From the NCBI GenBank assembly GCA_022767345.1, contig JALEOD010000053.1, positions 62,001 to 126,000 of the forward strand: 64,000 bases of DNA, written 5' to 3'. The DNA is from Emergencia sp. Lineage in GTDB: Bacteria > Bacillota > Clostridia > Peptostreptococcales > Anaerovoracaceae. Shown here in pieces: positions 35,132 to 43,322 of the stretch. How positions within the stretch are numbered: the first letter of the stretch is position 1; every line of letters begins with the position of its first letter. Made by a program: the position numbers and the translations under genes. The notes beneath the pieces are model-generated. The model had not been told where the DNA came from. It saw nothing but the letters and a program-made list of their open reading frames with translations, and searched no databases.

Positions 35132-37106
35132 GAATTTTTCATGGAAGCTGGCGCTGACCAATATCAGGAATAACCGGAAGTTTTATCTGCCGTACTTCCT
35201 GGCTTCGGCGGGCATCATCGCGATGTTTTATATCATCTGCTATCTTGCCATGAATGAAGGCATTGAGAAGATGTCAAATTCTCTCAGTGTGATTATGGTC
35301 CTTGGCGCCGGAGTAATGGCAATCTTTGCCTTCATTTTCCTGTTTTATACCAACAGCTTTCTCATGAAACGGAGAAAAAAGGAAATCGGTCTCTACAATA
35401 TTCTGGGCATGGAGAAGCGGCATATCGGAAGAGTTTTAATCATCGAAGGGGCGGTGATTTCCATCTCTTCTTTTATCATAGGTCTGCTCAGCGGAATTCT
35501 GTTCAGTAAGCTGGTATATCTGTTCCTCACCTGGGTATTCGGCGCGGAGCCACCTTTCGGCATCGATATTTCTACAGGGGCTATCTGCTACAGCGCAGTG
35601 CTCTTCGGCGTGCTGTTTGTACTGACGACGCTGACCAATCAGCTGAGCATCCGCCTTGCGAAGCCCATTGAGCTTCTTCACGGAGGGAATGTAGGAGAAA
35701 AGGAACCGAAGGCAAAGGGAATACTGGCACTGCTTGGATTTCTCTGCATCGGCGCGGGCTACTATATCGCCCTTACCACGGATAATCCTCTGGATGCGCT
35801 GCTCATGTTCTTTGTGGCGGTTATTCTTGTTGTCATCGGCACTTACTGTCTTTTCACATCGGGGAGCATTGTAATCTTAAAGGCACTGCGGAAAAACAAA
35901 AAGTTTTACTATAAGCCGGGCAACTTTACCGCCGTTTCAGGACTCATTTACCGAATGAAACAAAACGCCGTAGGTCTTGCCAATATCTGTATTTTATCGA
36001 CTATGGTGCTGGTTATGGTATCGGGAACGGTGAGTCTGTTCTTCGGGATGAACGATACCATTGAGAAAATCGCGCCGGGAGACATTAATATTCAGCAGCA
36101 GAGCATGGAAATTAACGATGACGATAAAATCTTTGAAGAGGCAGCTAAAAAGCGTGCGGCAAGTATGGGGATTGAAATAAAAGAAATCCATGCTTACAGA
36201 TATCTCCCATTTGTCGCAATGAAAGGAGACGACGGATTTACCTTTAAGAGGCCGACAACAGATGATCTCAGTCAGGTGGCATCTTTCTGCGTGATGACAG
36301 AGGATTCTTACACGAGGCTGACGGGAAAGAAGCTGGGACTTTCCGGACAAAATGCGGCAATTTGTTCCGAAGGAACAGAGATTGAAGGTACTTGCAAGCT
36401 GGGGAATTTGGAACTTCAGGTGCAGGAGAGCCTTTCGGATTTTGTGAGCATAGCCGAAATGGATACGGGCTTGATGGACGTACACTATATAATAGTAGCA
36501 GATGATGAAATTCTGGGGAAACTTTATAAGGCGTATCAGGCAGTTTATGAAGACTCCGATGTGTACATCTATTACGCGGCCAACATCGATACAGACGCCG
36601 ATGAGCAGGCGAAAGAAAACTATGCTCAGGCCCTTCGCGATGATCTGCCCGGTATGGGACTGCATTTTGAAATGCTGCAGGTAAGTACAAGAGAAGAACG
36701 AACAGGGGATTTCAGCGGTATGGTCAGCGGATTCCTGTTTCTGGGTATTTTCCTGGGCGTGGTATTTACCTTCGCGGCGGCGCTCATCATCTACTATAAA
36801 CAGATTTCTGAAGGCTACTATGACAAAGAGAAATTTGAGATTATGCAGAAAGTGGGCATGAGTAAGAAGGAAGTAAAAGCGACCATTCGCAGACAGGTGC
36901 TCATGGTGTTCTTTGTGCCGCTGGTTATGGCAGGACTTCACATTGCGGCGGCCTTTAAGATGATTACCAGACTGCTTTTAGTGTTCAGTATGACCAATGT
37001 GGGACTTTTCGCAGTCTGCACGGTGGTAACATTCCTGATTTTCGCAGGCATTTACGCTCTGGTGTACATGGTGACCGCAAGAGAATACTATAAGATTGTA
37101 GGATAA
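35124..37106 (+). CDS. FtsX-type ABC permease (BceB-like)
   Basis: A protein of about 660 residues with ten predicted transmembrane helices and a large extracellular domain between helices seven and eight (roughly residues 310-520), the architecture of BceB permeases. The start is uncertain: GTG at 35124 fits AGGTGG (35110-35115), and GTG at 35112 is the alternative. It opens with FSWKLALTNIRNNRKFYLPYFLA, a typical BceB beginning. It overlaps the ATPase gene and ends the module; a strong terminator follows. The specificity for a given antibiotic lies in the extracellular domain and cannot be read here. Confidence 0.88.
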   Translation: MAKNFSWKLALTNIRNNRKFYLPYFLASAGIIAMFYIICYLAMNEGIEKMSNSLSVIMVLGAGVMAIFAFIFLFYTNSFLMKRRKKEIGLYNILGMEKRHIGRVLIIEGAVISISSFIIGLLSGILFSKLVYLFLTWVFGAEPPFGIDISTGAICYSAVLFGVLFVLTTLTNQLSIRLAKPIELLHGGNVGEKEPKAKGILALLGFLCIGAGYYIALTTDNPLDALLMFFVAVILVVIGTYCLFTSGSIVILKALRKNKKFYYKPGNFTAVSGLIYRMKQNAVGLANICILSTMVLVMVSGTVSLFFGMNDTIEKIAPGDINIQQQSMEINDDDKIFEEAAKKRAASMGIEIKEIHAYRYLPFVAMKGDDGFTFKRPTTDDLSQVASFCVMTEDSYTRLTGKKLGLSGQNAAICSEGTEIEGTCKLGNLELQVQESLSDFVSIAEMDTGLMDVHYIIVADDEILGKLYKAYQAVYEDSDVYIYYAANIDTDADEQAKENYAQALRDDLPGMGLHFEMLQVSTREERTGDFSGMVSGFLFLGIFLGVVFTFAAALIIYYKQISEGYYDKEKFEIMQKVGMSKKEVKATIRRQVLMVFFVPLVMAGLHIAAAFKMITRLLLVFSMTNVGLFAVCTVVTFLIFAGIYALVYMVTAREYYKIVG

Positions 37107-37115
37107 ACGGCATTA

Positions 37116-37159
37116 AAAAGGGACTGGCCATATGTTCATATGATGATAGTCCCTTTTTA
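37116..37159. terminator. Strong terminator after the permease gene
   Basis: Arms AAAAAGGGACT (37116-37126) and AGTCCCTTTTT (37149-37159) pair over eleven bases. A-run and T-run on either side allow termination from both directions, fitting the convergent thioesterase gene. Confidence 0.85.
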
Positions 37160-37183
37160 CTGTCTCTTTTTTGTTGACAAAAC

Positions 37184-37942
37184 TTATTTGATTCTGCGAA
37201 CGCCGATCATGGCTTCTATATTGGTTCCTGCCTCTACTTCTGTATAGAAGCAGTAGGTCTCTTCGGCATCTGCGTCCTCCGGCACAGGTGCGGGCAGTTT
37301 TGCCATATAGATAGAGATTTCTCCGCCGAGGGGAGCCTCTTTCTGATAGCGCAGATTTATCGAGGTGACTTCCTTTTCCTGAATTTCCGGAATCAGACCC
37401 CAGAGCATGTCGGGATAGTAGGTATTGTTCATATGCAGATTGATGTCCACCTCGCTGTAAGTCACTTGTCTTACAGCAACCTTTTGAAAGGGAAGATCCT
37501 TTGGCAGACGGAATCTGTCCTTCAGACGCATTTGGTGAGGTTCCTCCATCTCATAGTTGCTGAGATCCACCTCGGAGGCTTTGCAGAGCTTTCCGGTCTT
37601 ATGGTTTACAACGGCCCAGACGCTGTAGCCCTTTGCTGCGACTTCATCGCCGCAGAGTATGACAAAACACCGGATAAAGGTTGCTCCCTTTTCCGGGCAG
37701 CGCCAGGTCTGCACCGTGATTTCATCATATTTTTCTGTCTGCTTGTAGATTTCAATGGAAATTCGCGTCAGAATGAAGGCCTTATCCTCTGTGAACAGTT
37801 CGTAATAGGTCGGTTTGCGGTCGCGCATCTGATGATCTGCGGTTTCAATCATATAACGCTGCACCAGGGAGGGGCGCATATGATTATTGATATCTACGTC
37901 GTGACTGGTAATTGCATAGCTGTCTGTATATCTCATTTCCAC
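37184..37942 (-). CDS. Acyl-ACP thioesterase
   Basis: A 252-residue double-hotdog protein of the FatA/FatB-like family that releases fatty acids from acyl carrier protein. Each half has a matching strand-helix motif: VDINNHMRPSLVQRYM near the N-terminus and EVDINLHMNNTYYPDML in the C-terminal half. The N-x-H pair in the second is the usual catalytic region. It is a lone gene on the minus strand, diverging from csoR. Bacterial members adjust membrane lipid composition or make short-chain acids. No regulatory link to the copper genes next to it is visible. Confidence 0.88.
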   Translation of the reverse strand: MEMRYTDSYAITSHDVDINNHMRPSLVQRYMIETADHQMRDRKPTYYELFTEDKAFILTRISIEIYKQTEKYDEITVQTWRCPEKGATFIRCFVILCGDEVAAKGYSVWAVVNHKTGKLCKASEVDLSNYEMEEPHQMRLKDRFRLPKDLPFQKVAVRQVTYSEVDINLHMNNTYYPDMLWGLIPEIQEKEVTSINLRYQKEAPLGGEISIYMAKLPAPVPEDADAEETYCFYTEVEAGTNIEAMIGVRRIK

Positions 37943-37968
37943 CCTTCTTTCTTTTCAGTCTGAAAGGT

Positions 37969-37977
37969 ATTATAGCA
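37969..37977 (-). promoter_or_regulatory. Extended -10 promoter of the thioesterase gene
   Basis: On the minus strand TGC-TATAAT (37977-37969) is an extended -10 element. The -35 region (TACAAA, 37997-37992) is poor. The start codon lies 26 bases downstream. Confidence 0.45.
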
Positions 37978-38058
37978 CAAATATAAATTTTTTTGTAGAT
38001 ACAAATATTGTGTGCATCCGCATTAGGTCTGCCCTATGTAAAATTTATGAAAAAATAC

Positions 38059-38088
38059 TTGATTCAATATACCATTCCGGGGTATACT
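38059..38088 (+). promoter_or_regulatory. csoR-copA promoter with CsoR operator
   Basis: TTGATT (38059-38064) and TATACT (38083-38088) are 18 bases apart. The perfect inverted repeat TATACCATTCCGGGGTATA (38068-38086) spans the spacer and the start of the -10. It matches the known style of copper-responsive CsoR operators (ATACC...GGGTAT), so CsoR would block RNA polymerase until Cu(I) binds. Confidence 0.75.
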
Positions 38089-38121
38089 ATACGTATCAAA
38101 AAGAATTTATGGAGGTGCATT

Positions 38122-38430
38122 ATGAGTGAAAAATCATGCCCGGCATGTACAGAGCGGGTGAAGCATAGAGAAGACGTGGAAACAAAGAATCTAATTAATA
38201 GATTGGCACGAATCGAAGGGCAGATTCGAGGCATCAGAAAGATGGTAGAAGAGGAGAGATACTGTATTGACATTATCAATCAGGTGGCGGCTGTCAGCGC
38301 GGCAATCAATTCTTTTAATAAAGTTCTGCTTTCTGCACATATTAAATCCTGTGTGGTGGAGGATATTGAAAAGGGAAGCAGCCAGATGGTGGATGAACTT
38401 TGCGATACCCTGCACAAACTGATGAGGTAA
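38122..38430 (+). CDS. csoR: Copper-sensing transcriptional repressor CsoR
   Basis: A 102-residue all-helical repressor of the CsoR/RcnR family. The ATG at 38122 follows GGAGG; an open frame extends upstream but lacks a site. The Cu(I) ligands Cys-His-Cys appear in EERYCIDIINQ and SAHIKSCV. The N-terminus carries an additional CPAC pair, not needed in the basic family fold and possibly an extra metal site. copA starts six bases after its stop. Together with the operator upstream this is a self-contained copper export switch. Confidence 0.93.
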   Translation: MSEKSCPACTERVKHREDVETKNLINRLARIEGQIRGIRKMVEEERYCIDIINQVAAVSAAINSFNKVLLSAHIKSCVVEDIEKGSSQMVDELCDTLHKLMR

Positions 38431-38435
38431 TAGGA

Positions 38436-40988
38436 ATGAAAGAGAAATTTAGAGTAACGGGAATGACCTGCTCAGCATGTTCGTCAAGAGTGGAGAAGAC
38501 TGTGACTAAACTGGAAGGAACCAGCGAGGTCAGCGTCAATCTGCTGACGGGCACGATGCAGGTTGAATATGATGAAAGCCAGCTGGATACACAGGGTATC
38601 ATTACGGCAGTAGAAAAGGCGGGATACGGTGCCTTTGCCGACGATGGAGGGAATCATGCAGGAGAGGGCGCTGGAGCCGGCGGCTCGCAAGGTGCCGGCA
38701 GCGGCAGCGCATCCAAGGCAGCGCTGGATGAAACAAAACAGATGAAACGCAGGCTGATTTGGTCGGTGGCACTGCTGATTCCGATGATGTGTTTTTCCAT
38801 GGGGCCGATGCTGACTGGAAATCACATGGATATGGAGCATCCTCTGACCAATATACTGGCGCAGGTGGTGTTTCTGATTCCAATTGTATTTCTCAACAGG
38901 AAATATTTTGTGAAAGGATTTCCGAGCCTGTTTCGAGGAAGTCCCAACATGGACAGCCTTATCGCTATGGGCGCATCAGCGGCGATTCTTTACGGAACCT
39001 TTGCGATTTTCCGCATTGTCCATGGCTTTGAAACGGGAGATTTAGCGCTGGTACATCACTACGCCGGCGACATCTATTTTGAGTCTGCGGCAATGATTCT
39101 GACGCTGATTACAGTGGGAAAATATATGGAAACCCGCTCCAAGGGCAAGACCAGTCAGGCCATCGAAAAATTGATCAATCTGGCGCCGAAGACCGCTACT
39201 GTCGAGCGTGACGGCAAGGAAATCAAGGTGGAAACGTCGATGCTGGTAAAGGGCGATATTCTGGTTGTAAAACCGGGCGAAAGCATCGCCGCTGACGGTG
39301 AAATTATCAGCGGAACGACCAGTATTGATGAATCGGCGATTACAGGGGAGAGCATTCCTTCCGAAAAACAGCCGGGCGACAGAGCGGTTTCGGCGACAAT
39401 CAACAAGACCGGCTTCATCAAGGTGCGCTGTGATAAGGTGGGAGAAGATACTACGATCAACCAGATTATCCGCCTGGTGGAAGAGGCCAGCGCAAGCAAA
39501 GCGCCTATTGCGAGAATGGCGGACAAAATTGCCGGCGTATTTGTGCCGACGGTAATCGCCATTGCAGTAATTGCAGCCATTGTATGGCTCATTGCAGGAT
39601 ATGGCTTTGAGTTCGCGCTGTCCATCGGCATCTCGATTCTTGTTATTTCCTGCCCGTGTGCGCTGGGACTTGCGACGCCGGTTGCCATTATGGTAGGAAC
39701 GGGCAAGGGCGCCGAAAACGGTATTCTGATTAAATCCGGTCAGGCGCTTGAAACAGCTCATAGTATCGACACTGTTGTTATGGATAAGACCGGCACCATC
39801 ACCGAGGGAAAGCCGAGAGTTACGGATGTCCTGTCCTTTGGAATCAGTGAGGAAAAACTCATAGAAATTGCGGCGGCACTGGAAGCGGGAAGCGAACATC
39901 CCCTGGCGGAAGCTGTGATGGAATATGCCAAAGAAAAGCAGGTACAGCCGGATGCGGCTGAGGCTTTTGAAGCGGTATTCGGAAGAGGCGTAAAGGCGAA
40001 AATCGGTGAAAAGACGTATTTTGCGGGAAATGCCGCTCTCATGGAGGAATCCGGGATTTCTGCGGCGGACGCTTCTGAAAAGCTGGGAACTCTGGCTGAC
40101 CAGGGAAAAACACCGCTGATCTTTGCGGAGGAAGACCATGTCATCGGCATCATTGCCGTGGCCGATGTAGAAAAAGAAAGCAGCAAGGCGGCAATCGATG
40201 CCTTTGCGGAAATGAACATCGATGTGGTGATGCTGACAGGCGACAACAAGCGAACTGCGGAAGCGCTGAGGAAGCGGATGCAGATTCCAAAGGTCATCGC
40301 GGAGGTTCTGCCAAGCGACAAGGAAAAGCACATTGCAAGTCTGCAGGCAGAGGGGCACAAGGTAGCGATGATCGGCGACGGCATCAATGACGCGCCGGCT
40401 CTTGCCAAGGCGGATATCGGTATCGCCATCGGCGCGGGAACAGATGTTGCCATCGAAAGTGCAGATGCGGTGCTGATGAGAAACGATCTTTTGGATGCGG
40501 TGACCGCCGTAAAACTTTCCAAAGCCGTGATTCGAAATATCAAGGAAAATCTGTTCTGGGCATTTTTCTATAATGTAATTGGAATTCCTGTGGCGGCAGG
40601 AATCTGGTATCCGATGTTCGGTCTGAAGCTGTCGCCGATGATTGGCGCTGCGGCCATGAGCCTGTCCAGTGTATGCGTGGTACTCAATGCGCTGCGTCTT
40701 AGAAATTTTAAAGTAAAACGATTATCCGCGCCGGCTGCCTCAAGCACAGGCAGCACAGGTGCTGAAGAAATAGGGAGGAAAGAAACAATGAGATATGAAC
40801 TGATGATTAAAGGTATGATGTGTCAGCACTGCCAGAAACATATGGCTGACGCCCTCAACGCCATGGAGGGCGTTACCGCAGAGGTAAATCTGGAATCCGG
40901 CATTGCCAGCGTAGAAAGCGAAAAGGAAATTTCCATGGACGCTTTTGAAGCTGTAGTAAAGGAAGCCGGCTACGAGCTGGTAAGATAA
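38436..40988 (+). CDS. copA: Copper-translocating P-type ATPase with N- and C-terminal metal-binding domains
   Basis: An 850-residue P1B-type ATPase that pumps Cu(I) out of the cell. An N-terminal heavy-metal domain (GMTCSACSS) is followed by a glycine-rich linker, then the transmembrane CPC motif (ISCPCALGLATP), the phosphorylation site DKTGTITEG, the HP motif SEHPLAEA, and GDGINDAPALAKADIGIAIGAGTD. After the last helices and a serine/glycine linker comes a second heavy-metal domain of 67 residues (GMMCQHCQKHM), just like a CopZ chaperone. An internal GGGAGG and ATG at 40788 precede this part in frame, so a free chaperone could also be made. Confidence 0.94.
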   Translation: MKEKFRVTGMTCSACSSRVEKTVTKLEGTSEVSVNLLTGTMQVEYDESQLDTQGIITAVEKAGYGAFADDGGNHAGEGAGAGGSQGAGSGSASKAALDETKQMKRRLIWSVALLIPMMCFSMGPMLTGNHMDMEHPLTNILAQVVFLIPIVFLNRKYFVKGFPSLFRGSPNMDSLIAMGASAAILYGTFAIFRIVHGFETGDLALVHHYAGDIYFESAAMILTLITVGKYMETRSKGKTSQAIEKLINLAPKTATVERDGKEIKVETSMLVKGDILVVKPGESIAADGEIISGTTSIDESAITGESIPSEKQPGDRAVSATINKTGFIKVRCDKVGEDTTINQIIRLVEEASASKAPIARMADKIAGVFVPTVIAIAVIAAIVWLIAGYGFEFALSIGISILVISCPCALGLATPVAIMVGTGKGAENGILIKSGQALETAHSIDTVVMDKTGTITEGKPRVTDVLSFGISEEKLIEIAAALEAGSEHPLAEAVMEYAKEKQVQPDAAEAFEAVFGRGVKAKIGEKTYFAGNAALMEESGISAADASEKLGTLADQGKTPLIFAEEDHVIGIIAVADVEKESSKAAIDAFAEMNIDVVMLTGDNKRTAEALRKRMQIPKVIAEVLPSDKEKHIASLQAEGHKVAMIGDGINDAPALAKADIGIAIGAGTDVAIESADAVLMRNDLLDAVTAVKLSKAVIRNIKENLFWAFFYNVIGIPVAAGIWYPMFGLKLSPMIGAAAMSLSSVCVVLNALRLRNFKVKRLSAPAASSTGSTGAEEIGRKETMRYELMIKGMMCQHCQKHMADALNAMEGVTAEVNLESGIASVESEKEISMDAFEAVVKEAGYELVR

Positions 40989-40999
40989 GCTCCAAAATG

Positions 41000-41033
41000 A
41001 AAAAGCAGCCTTTTGCGAAGAGGCTGCTTTTTT
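41000..41033. terminator. Terminator between copA and hicB
   Basis: Arms AAAAAGCAGCC (41000-41010) and GGCTGCTTTTTT (41022-41033) form a stable hairpin with A/T runs on both sides, serving both convergent transcripts. The right arm ends at the hicB stop codon. Confidence 0.88.
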
Positions 41034-41377
41034 CATTTTTTTTCAGCGGCAACGTAATTTTGCAGTGCGCATTCTACGAGTTTGTTCAGAGATATTTGTT
41101 TTGCCAAGGCGCAGACCACCGCTTCTTTGTGAAGCTCAGGAGATACTCTGACGTTGAAACTGCCTTTATAAGTGACTTCGGGAATGGTCTTCTGCTGCAG
41201 ACAGAATTCCATATATTCGTCTACTGCATTGTGAAAATCGTCAATTAATTCTTGGGCGGTATTTCCTTCATAGGAAATCAGGGTACGCAGTCCCAAAACT
41301 TTTCCAAAAAACATTTTATCCTCTTCTGAAAACTCGACGCTTCCGATATAATTTCTGTATTCCATGGTATTTTTCAT
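41033..41377 (-). CDS. hicB: HicB-family antitoxin
   Basis: A 114-residue protein. The N-terminal HicB fold reads YIGSVEFSEEDKMFFGKVLGL..LISYEGNTAQELIDDF, a degraded RNase-H-like domain. The C-terminal segment SFNVRVSPELHKEAVVCALAKQISLNKLVECAL is a ribbon-helix-helix DNA-binding domain. It neutralises the HicA toxin and represses the operon. Its start overlaps the hicA stop by four bases, giving the order toxin then antitoxin. Confidence 0.88.
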   Translation of the reverse strand: MKNTMEYRNYIGSVEFSEEDKMFFGKVLGLRTLISYEGNTAQELIDDFHNAVDEYMEFCLQQKTIPEVTYKGSFNVRVSPELHKEAVVCALAKQISLNKLVECALQNYVAAEKK

Positions 41378-41628
41378 AATAGACCCTCCTGCTCTAATAG
41401 TTCCAGCAGCTGTTTGATTTGGTATTGGGGAATTTCCTTTCGGGGATGCGGCTTGTGAAGTAAAATAGGGGGATGTGTCTTGCTCATAAAGATGACGCGG
41501 GAACCGCTGGTTCTCCCTTTATCAGAACGCACATAGTCCAGCAGATTCAGCAAGGTTTCCACTTCAGCAAAAGTGAAATCCTTTGGCTTGGACTTTAGTC
41601 TTTTTATGAGTTTTTCCTTTTTGCCCAA
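41374..41628 (-). CDS. hicA: HicA-family mRNA interferase toxin
   Basis: An 84-residue protein if it starts at the TTG at 41628, which lies eight bases after GGAGG; the upstream ATG at 41679 overlaps the promoter and is unlikely. The fold is that of HicA toxins: KPKDFTFAEVETLLNLLDY, then GRTSGSRVIF, and the terminal ILLHKPHPRKEIPQYQIKQLLELLEQEG. The catalytic histidine usual after GS is replaced by arginine (GSRVIF), as in a subgroup of the family, so activity is uncertain. Such toxins cleave mRNA in the cytoplasm. Confidence 0.82.
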   Translation of the reverse strand: MGKKEKLIKRLKSKPKDFTFAEVETLLNLLDYVRSDKGRTSGSRVIFMSKTHPPILLHKPHPRKEIPQYQIKQLLELLEQEGLL

Positions 41629-41650
41629 ATTGAATTCCTCCTTTTTTAAA

Positions 41651-41679
41651 AGTATAGCATAGAAACAAATCTTTAGCAA
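41651..41679 (-). promoter_or_regulatory. Promoter of hicAB
   Basis: On the minus strand TTGCTA (41679-41674) and TATACT (41656-41651) are 17 bases apart, with TGC before the -10 (extended -10). Confidence 0.65.
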
Positions 41680-41749
41680 CTATTTTTAGTCGCAGTCGAT
41701 GAGGATTAAGGGTAAAATAATCATATCAACCCCATGAAAGCAAAGAAAA

Positions 41750-42013
41750 GTTGACAAATATCCGGGATTTCCTTTATTTTGTCAACATTTTATTCAATTT
41801 CTGCTCTAAAGTAATATGAAAATCAATTGATTTTTTCACAAAGGTGACAAAAAATAAAAAAGTGTTAATTCTGTCAACATTTCTGAATTAAAACGTTGAC
41901 AAAATTGACGGATTCTCGATTTTTGTCACTTTTAGCAATATTTAAGGTCATATTAACCCGGTCATTTAGACTATCCGTTGACAAAAATACACAAATTAAC
42001 GAAATTTGTCAAC
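41750..42013. repeat. GTTGACAAA inverted-repeat element, copy 2
   Basis: Four units with GTTGAC...GTCAAC-type arms span 36-37 bases each: 41750-41786, 41843-41878, 41895-41930 and 41977-42013. The spacings 93 and 52 mirror, in reverse order, the 53 and 92 of the copy at 24452-24641. The reverse complements of single units also align with units there. The element fills the gap between hicA and the AI-2E-family gene, which otherwise holds no gene. Confidence 0.75.
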
Positions 42014-42057
42014 GTTGATAGAAGAAAGAAATCTTCACGTGCCTTCATGCATTTTCA

Positions 42058-42086
42058 TTGCTAATTGTTTTTTGCTGTGTTAGAAT
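42058..42086 (+). promoter_or_regulatory. Promoter of the AI-2E-family gene
   Basis: TTGCTA (42058-42063) and TAGAAT (42081-42086), 17 bases apart, with TGT before the -10. The start codon lies 33 bases on. Confidence 0.55.
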
Positions 42087-42119
42087 GAAAACATATTGTG
42101 GACAAGGGGGATAAGAAAT

Positions 42120-43322
42120 TTGGAATGGAATAAGAAGAATATCAAAATCACGATACTGATTGCTTTTGCGTGCATTTTGTTTTATTTAGGTGTGAAAAAT
42201 ATTGGGCTGGTCCTTGAATCCCTTGGAAGCATTCTTGATGTCACGTTTCCGTTTATACTGGGGGCCTGCATCGCTTTTGTGCTCAATGTACCCATGACGA
42301 AAATCGAGCATAAGCTGTTTCGCGGCGAGGGCGGCAGGAAGAAGGGAAGCAGAGTCATCTCTTTTCTGGTGACTTTGGCGCTGGTAATCGGTATTATTGT
42401 AATCGCGATGTATATCATTATTCCGCAGCTGGCGGAAACTATGATGAACATTGCCGAGCAGATGCCGGTGGCATTTAATGCGGTGCAGCACTGGATTTCT
42501 GCTAACATGGGATATTTTCGCATTGTACAGAACGTTTCTGAGCAGCTGGCCGTTGACTGGAGCGAAATTGTGCAGAAGGTTTCTGTGCTGATTCAGGATG
42601 CGGCAACGACGATGATTAACAGCGGCATCAGTACTGTGAGCAATATCATCGGTGCGTTGGTCAGCTTTTTCATCGGTTTTGTCTTTGCCGTATATATTCT
42701 CATGGCAAAGGAAAAGCTGGCGGGACAGGGCAAGCAGATTCTCTACGCCCTTCTGAAAGAACAGACGGCGGACAAGGTGCTTTATGTACTGGGATTATCC
42801 AGCAGGACTTTCTCAAAATTTATTTCCGGACAGTGTCTGGAAGCGTGCATTTTGGGGCTGATGTTCTTTATCACGATGACTATTTTCGGAATGCCTTATG
42901 CCATGCTGATTTCCGTGCTGATTGCATTTACTGCGCTGATTCCTATGGTGGGCGCTTTTATCGGCTGCGTCATCGGTATACTTCTGATTCTCATGGTAAG
43001 TCCGCTGAAAGCTTTGATTTTCCTGATTATGTTCCTGGTGCTGCAGCAAATTGAAGGAAACCTGATTTATCCTCACGTGGTGGGCGGTTCCATCGGTCTT
43101 CCTTCTATCTGGGTACTGGTGGCCATTACCGTGGGCGGCAACCTGATGGGGGTTGCCGGCATGATTATTTTTATTCCGATTTGTTCCGTACTGTACGCTT
43201 TGTTCAGGCTTTATGTGAAGAACAGGCTGGCAGAGCGCAGTGTGCCGCCGGAAAAATGGGAAGAAAAAGCAGAGTTCAGTGAGGACGTCATGCTGATGAA
43301 GAAAAGCGGCAGCGATAATTAA
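42120..43322 (+). CDS. AI-2E family (PerM/YdiK-like) transporter
   Basis: A 400-residue membrane protein with about eight transmembrane helices. The TTG at 42120 is preferred because AAGGGGG lies nine bases before it. Family traits are an opening helix pair (LGSILDVTFPFILGACIAFVLNVPM), a central helical domain, and the conserved C-terminal PMVGAFIGCVIGILLI, QQIEGNLIYPHVVGGSIGL and WVLVAI. Members have been linked to export of autoinducer-2 or to sodium/proton exchange, but the real substrate is unsettled. Its stop codon overlaps that of the convergent gene in a shared TTAA. Confidence 0.88.
   Translation: MEWNKKNIKITILIAFACILFYLGVKNIGLVLESLGSILDVTFPFILGACIAFVLNVPMTKIEHKLFRGEGGRKKGSRVISFLVTLALVIGIIVIAMYIIIPQLAETMMNIAEQMPVAFNAVQHWISANMGYFRIVQNVSEQLAVDWSEIVQKVSVLIQDAATTMINSGISTVSNIIGALVSFFIGFVFAVYILMAKEKLAGQGKQILYALLKEQTADKVLYVLGLSSRTFSKFISGQCLEACILGLMFFITMTIFGMPYAMLISVLIAFTALIPMVGAFIGCVIGILLILMVSPLKALIFLIMFLVLQQIEGNLIYPHVVGGSIGLPSIWVLVAITVGGNLMGVAGMIIFIPICSVLYALFRLYVKNRLAERSVPPEKWEEKAEFSEDVMLMKKSGSDN

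Noticed and set aside
37174..37183. A further GTTGACAAAA site near the thioesterase stop codon
   Set aside because: It is a single half-site without a partner arm at the 36-37-base distance, so it is probably chance.
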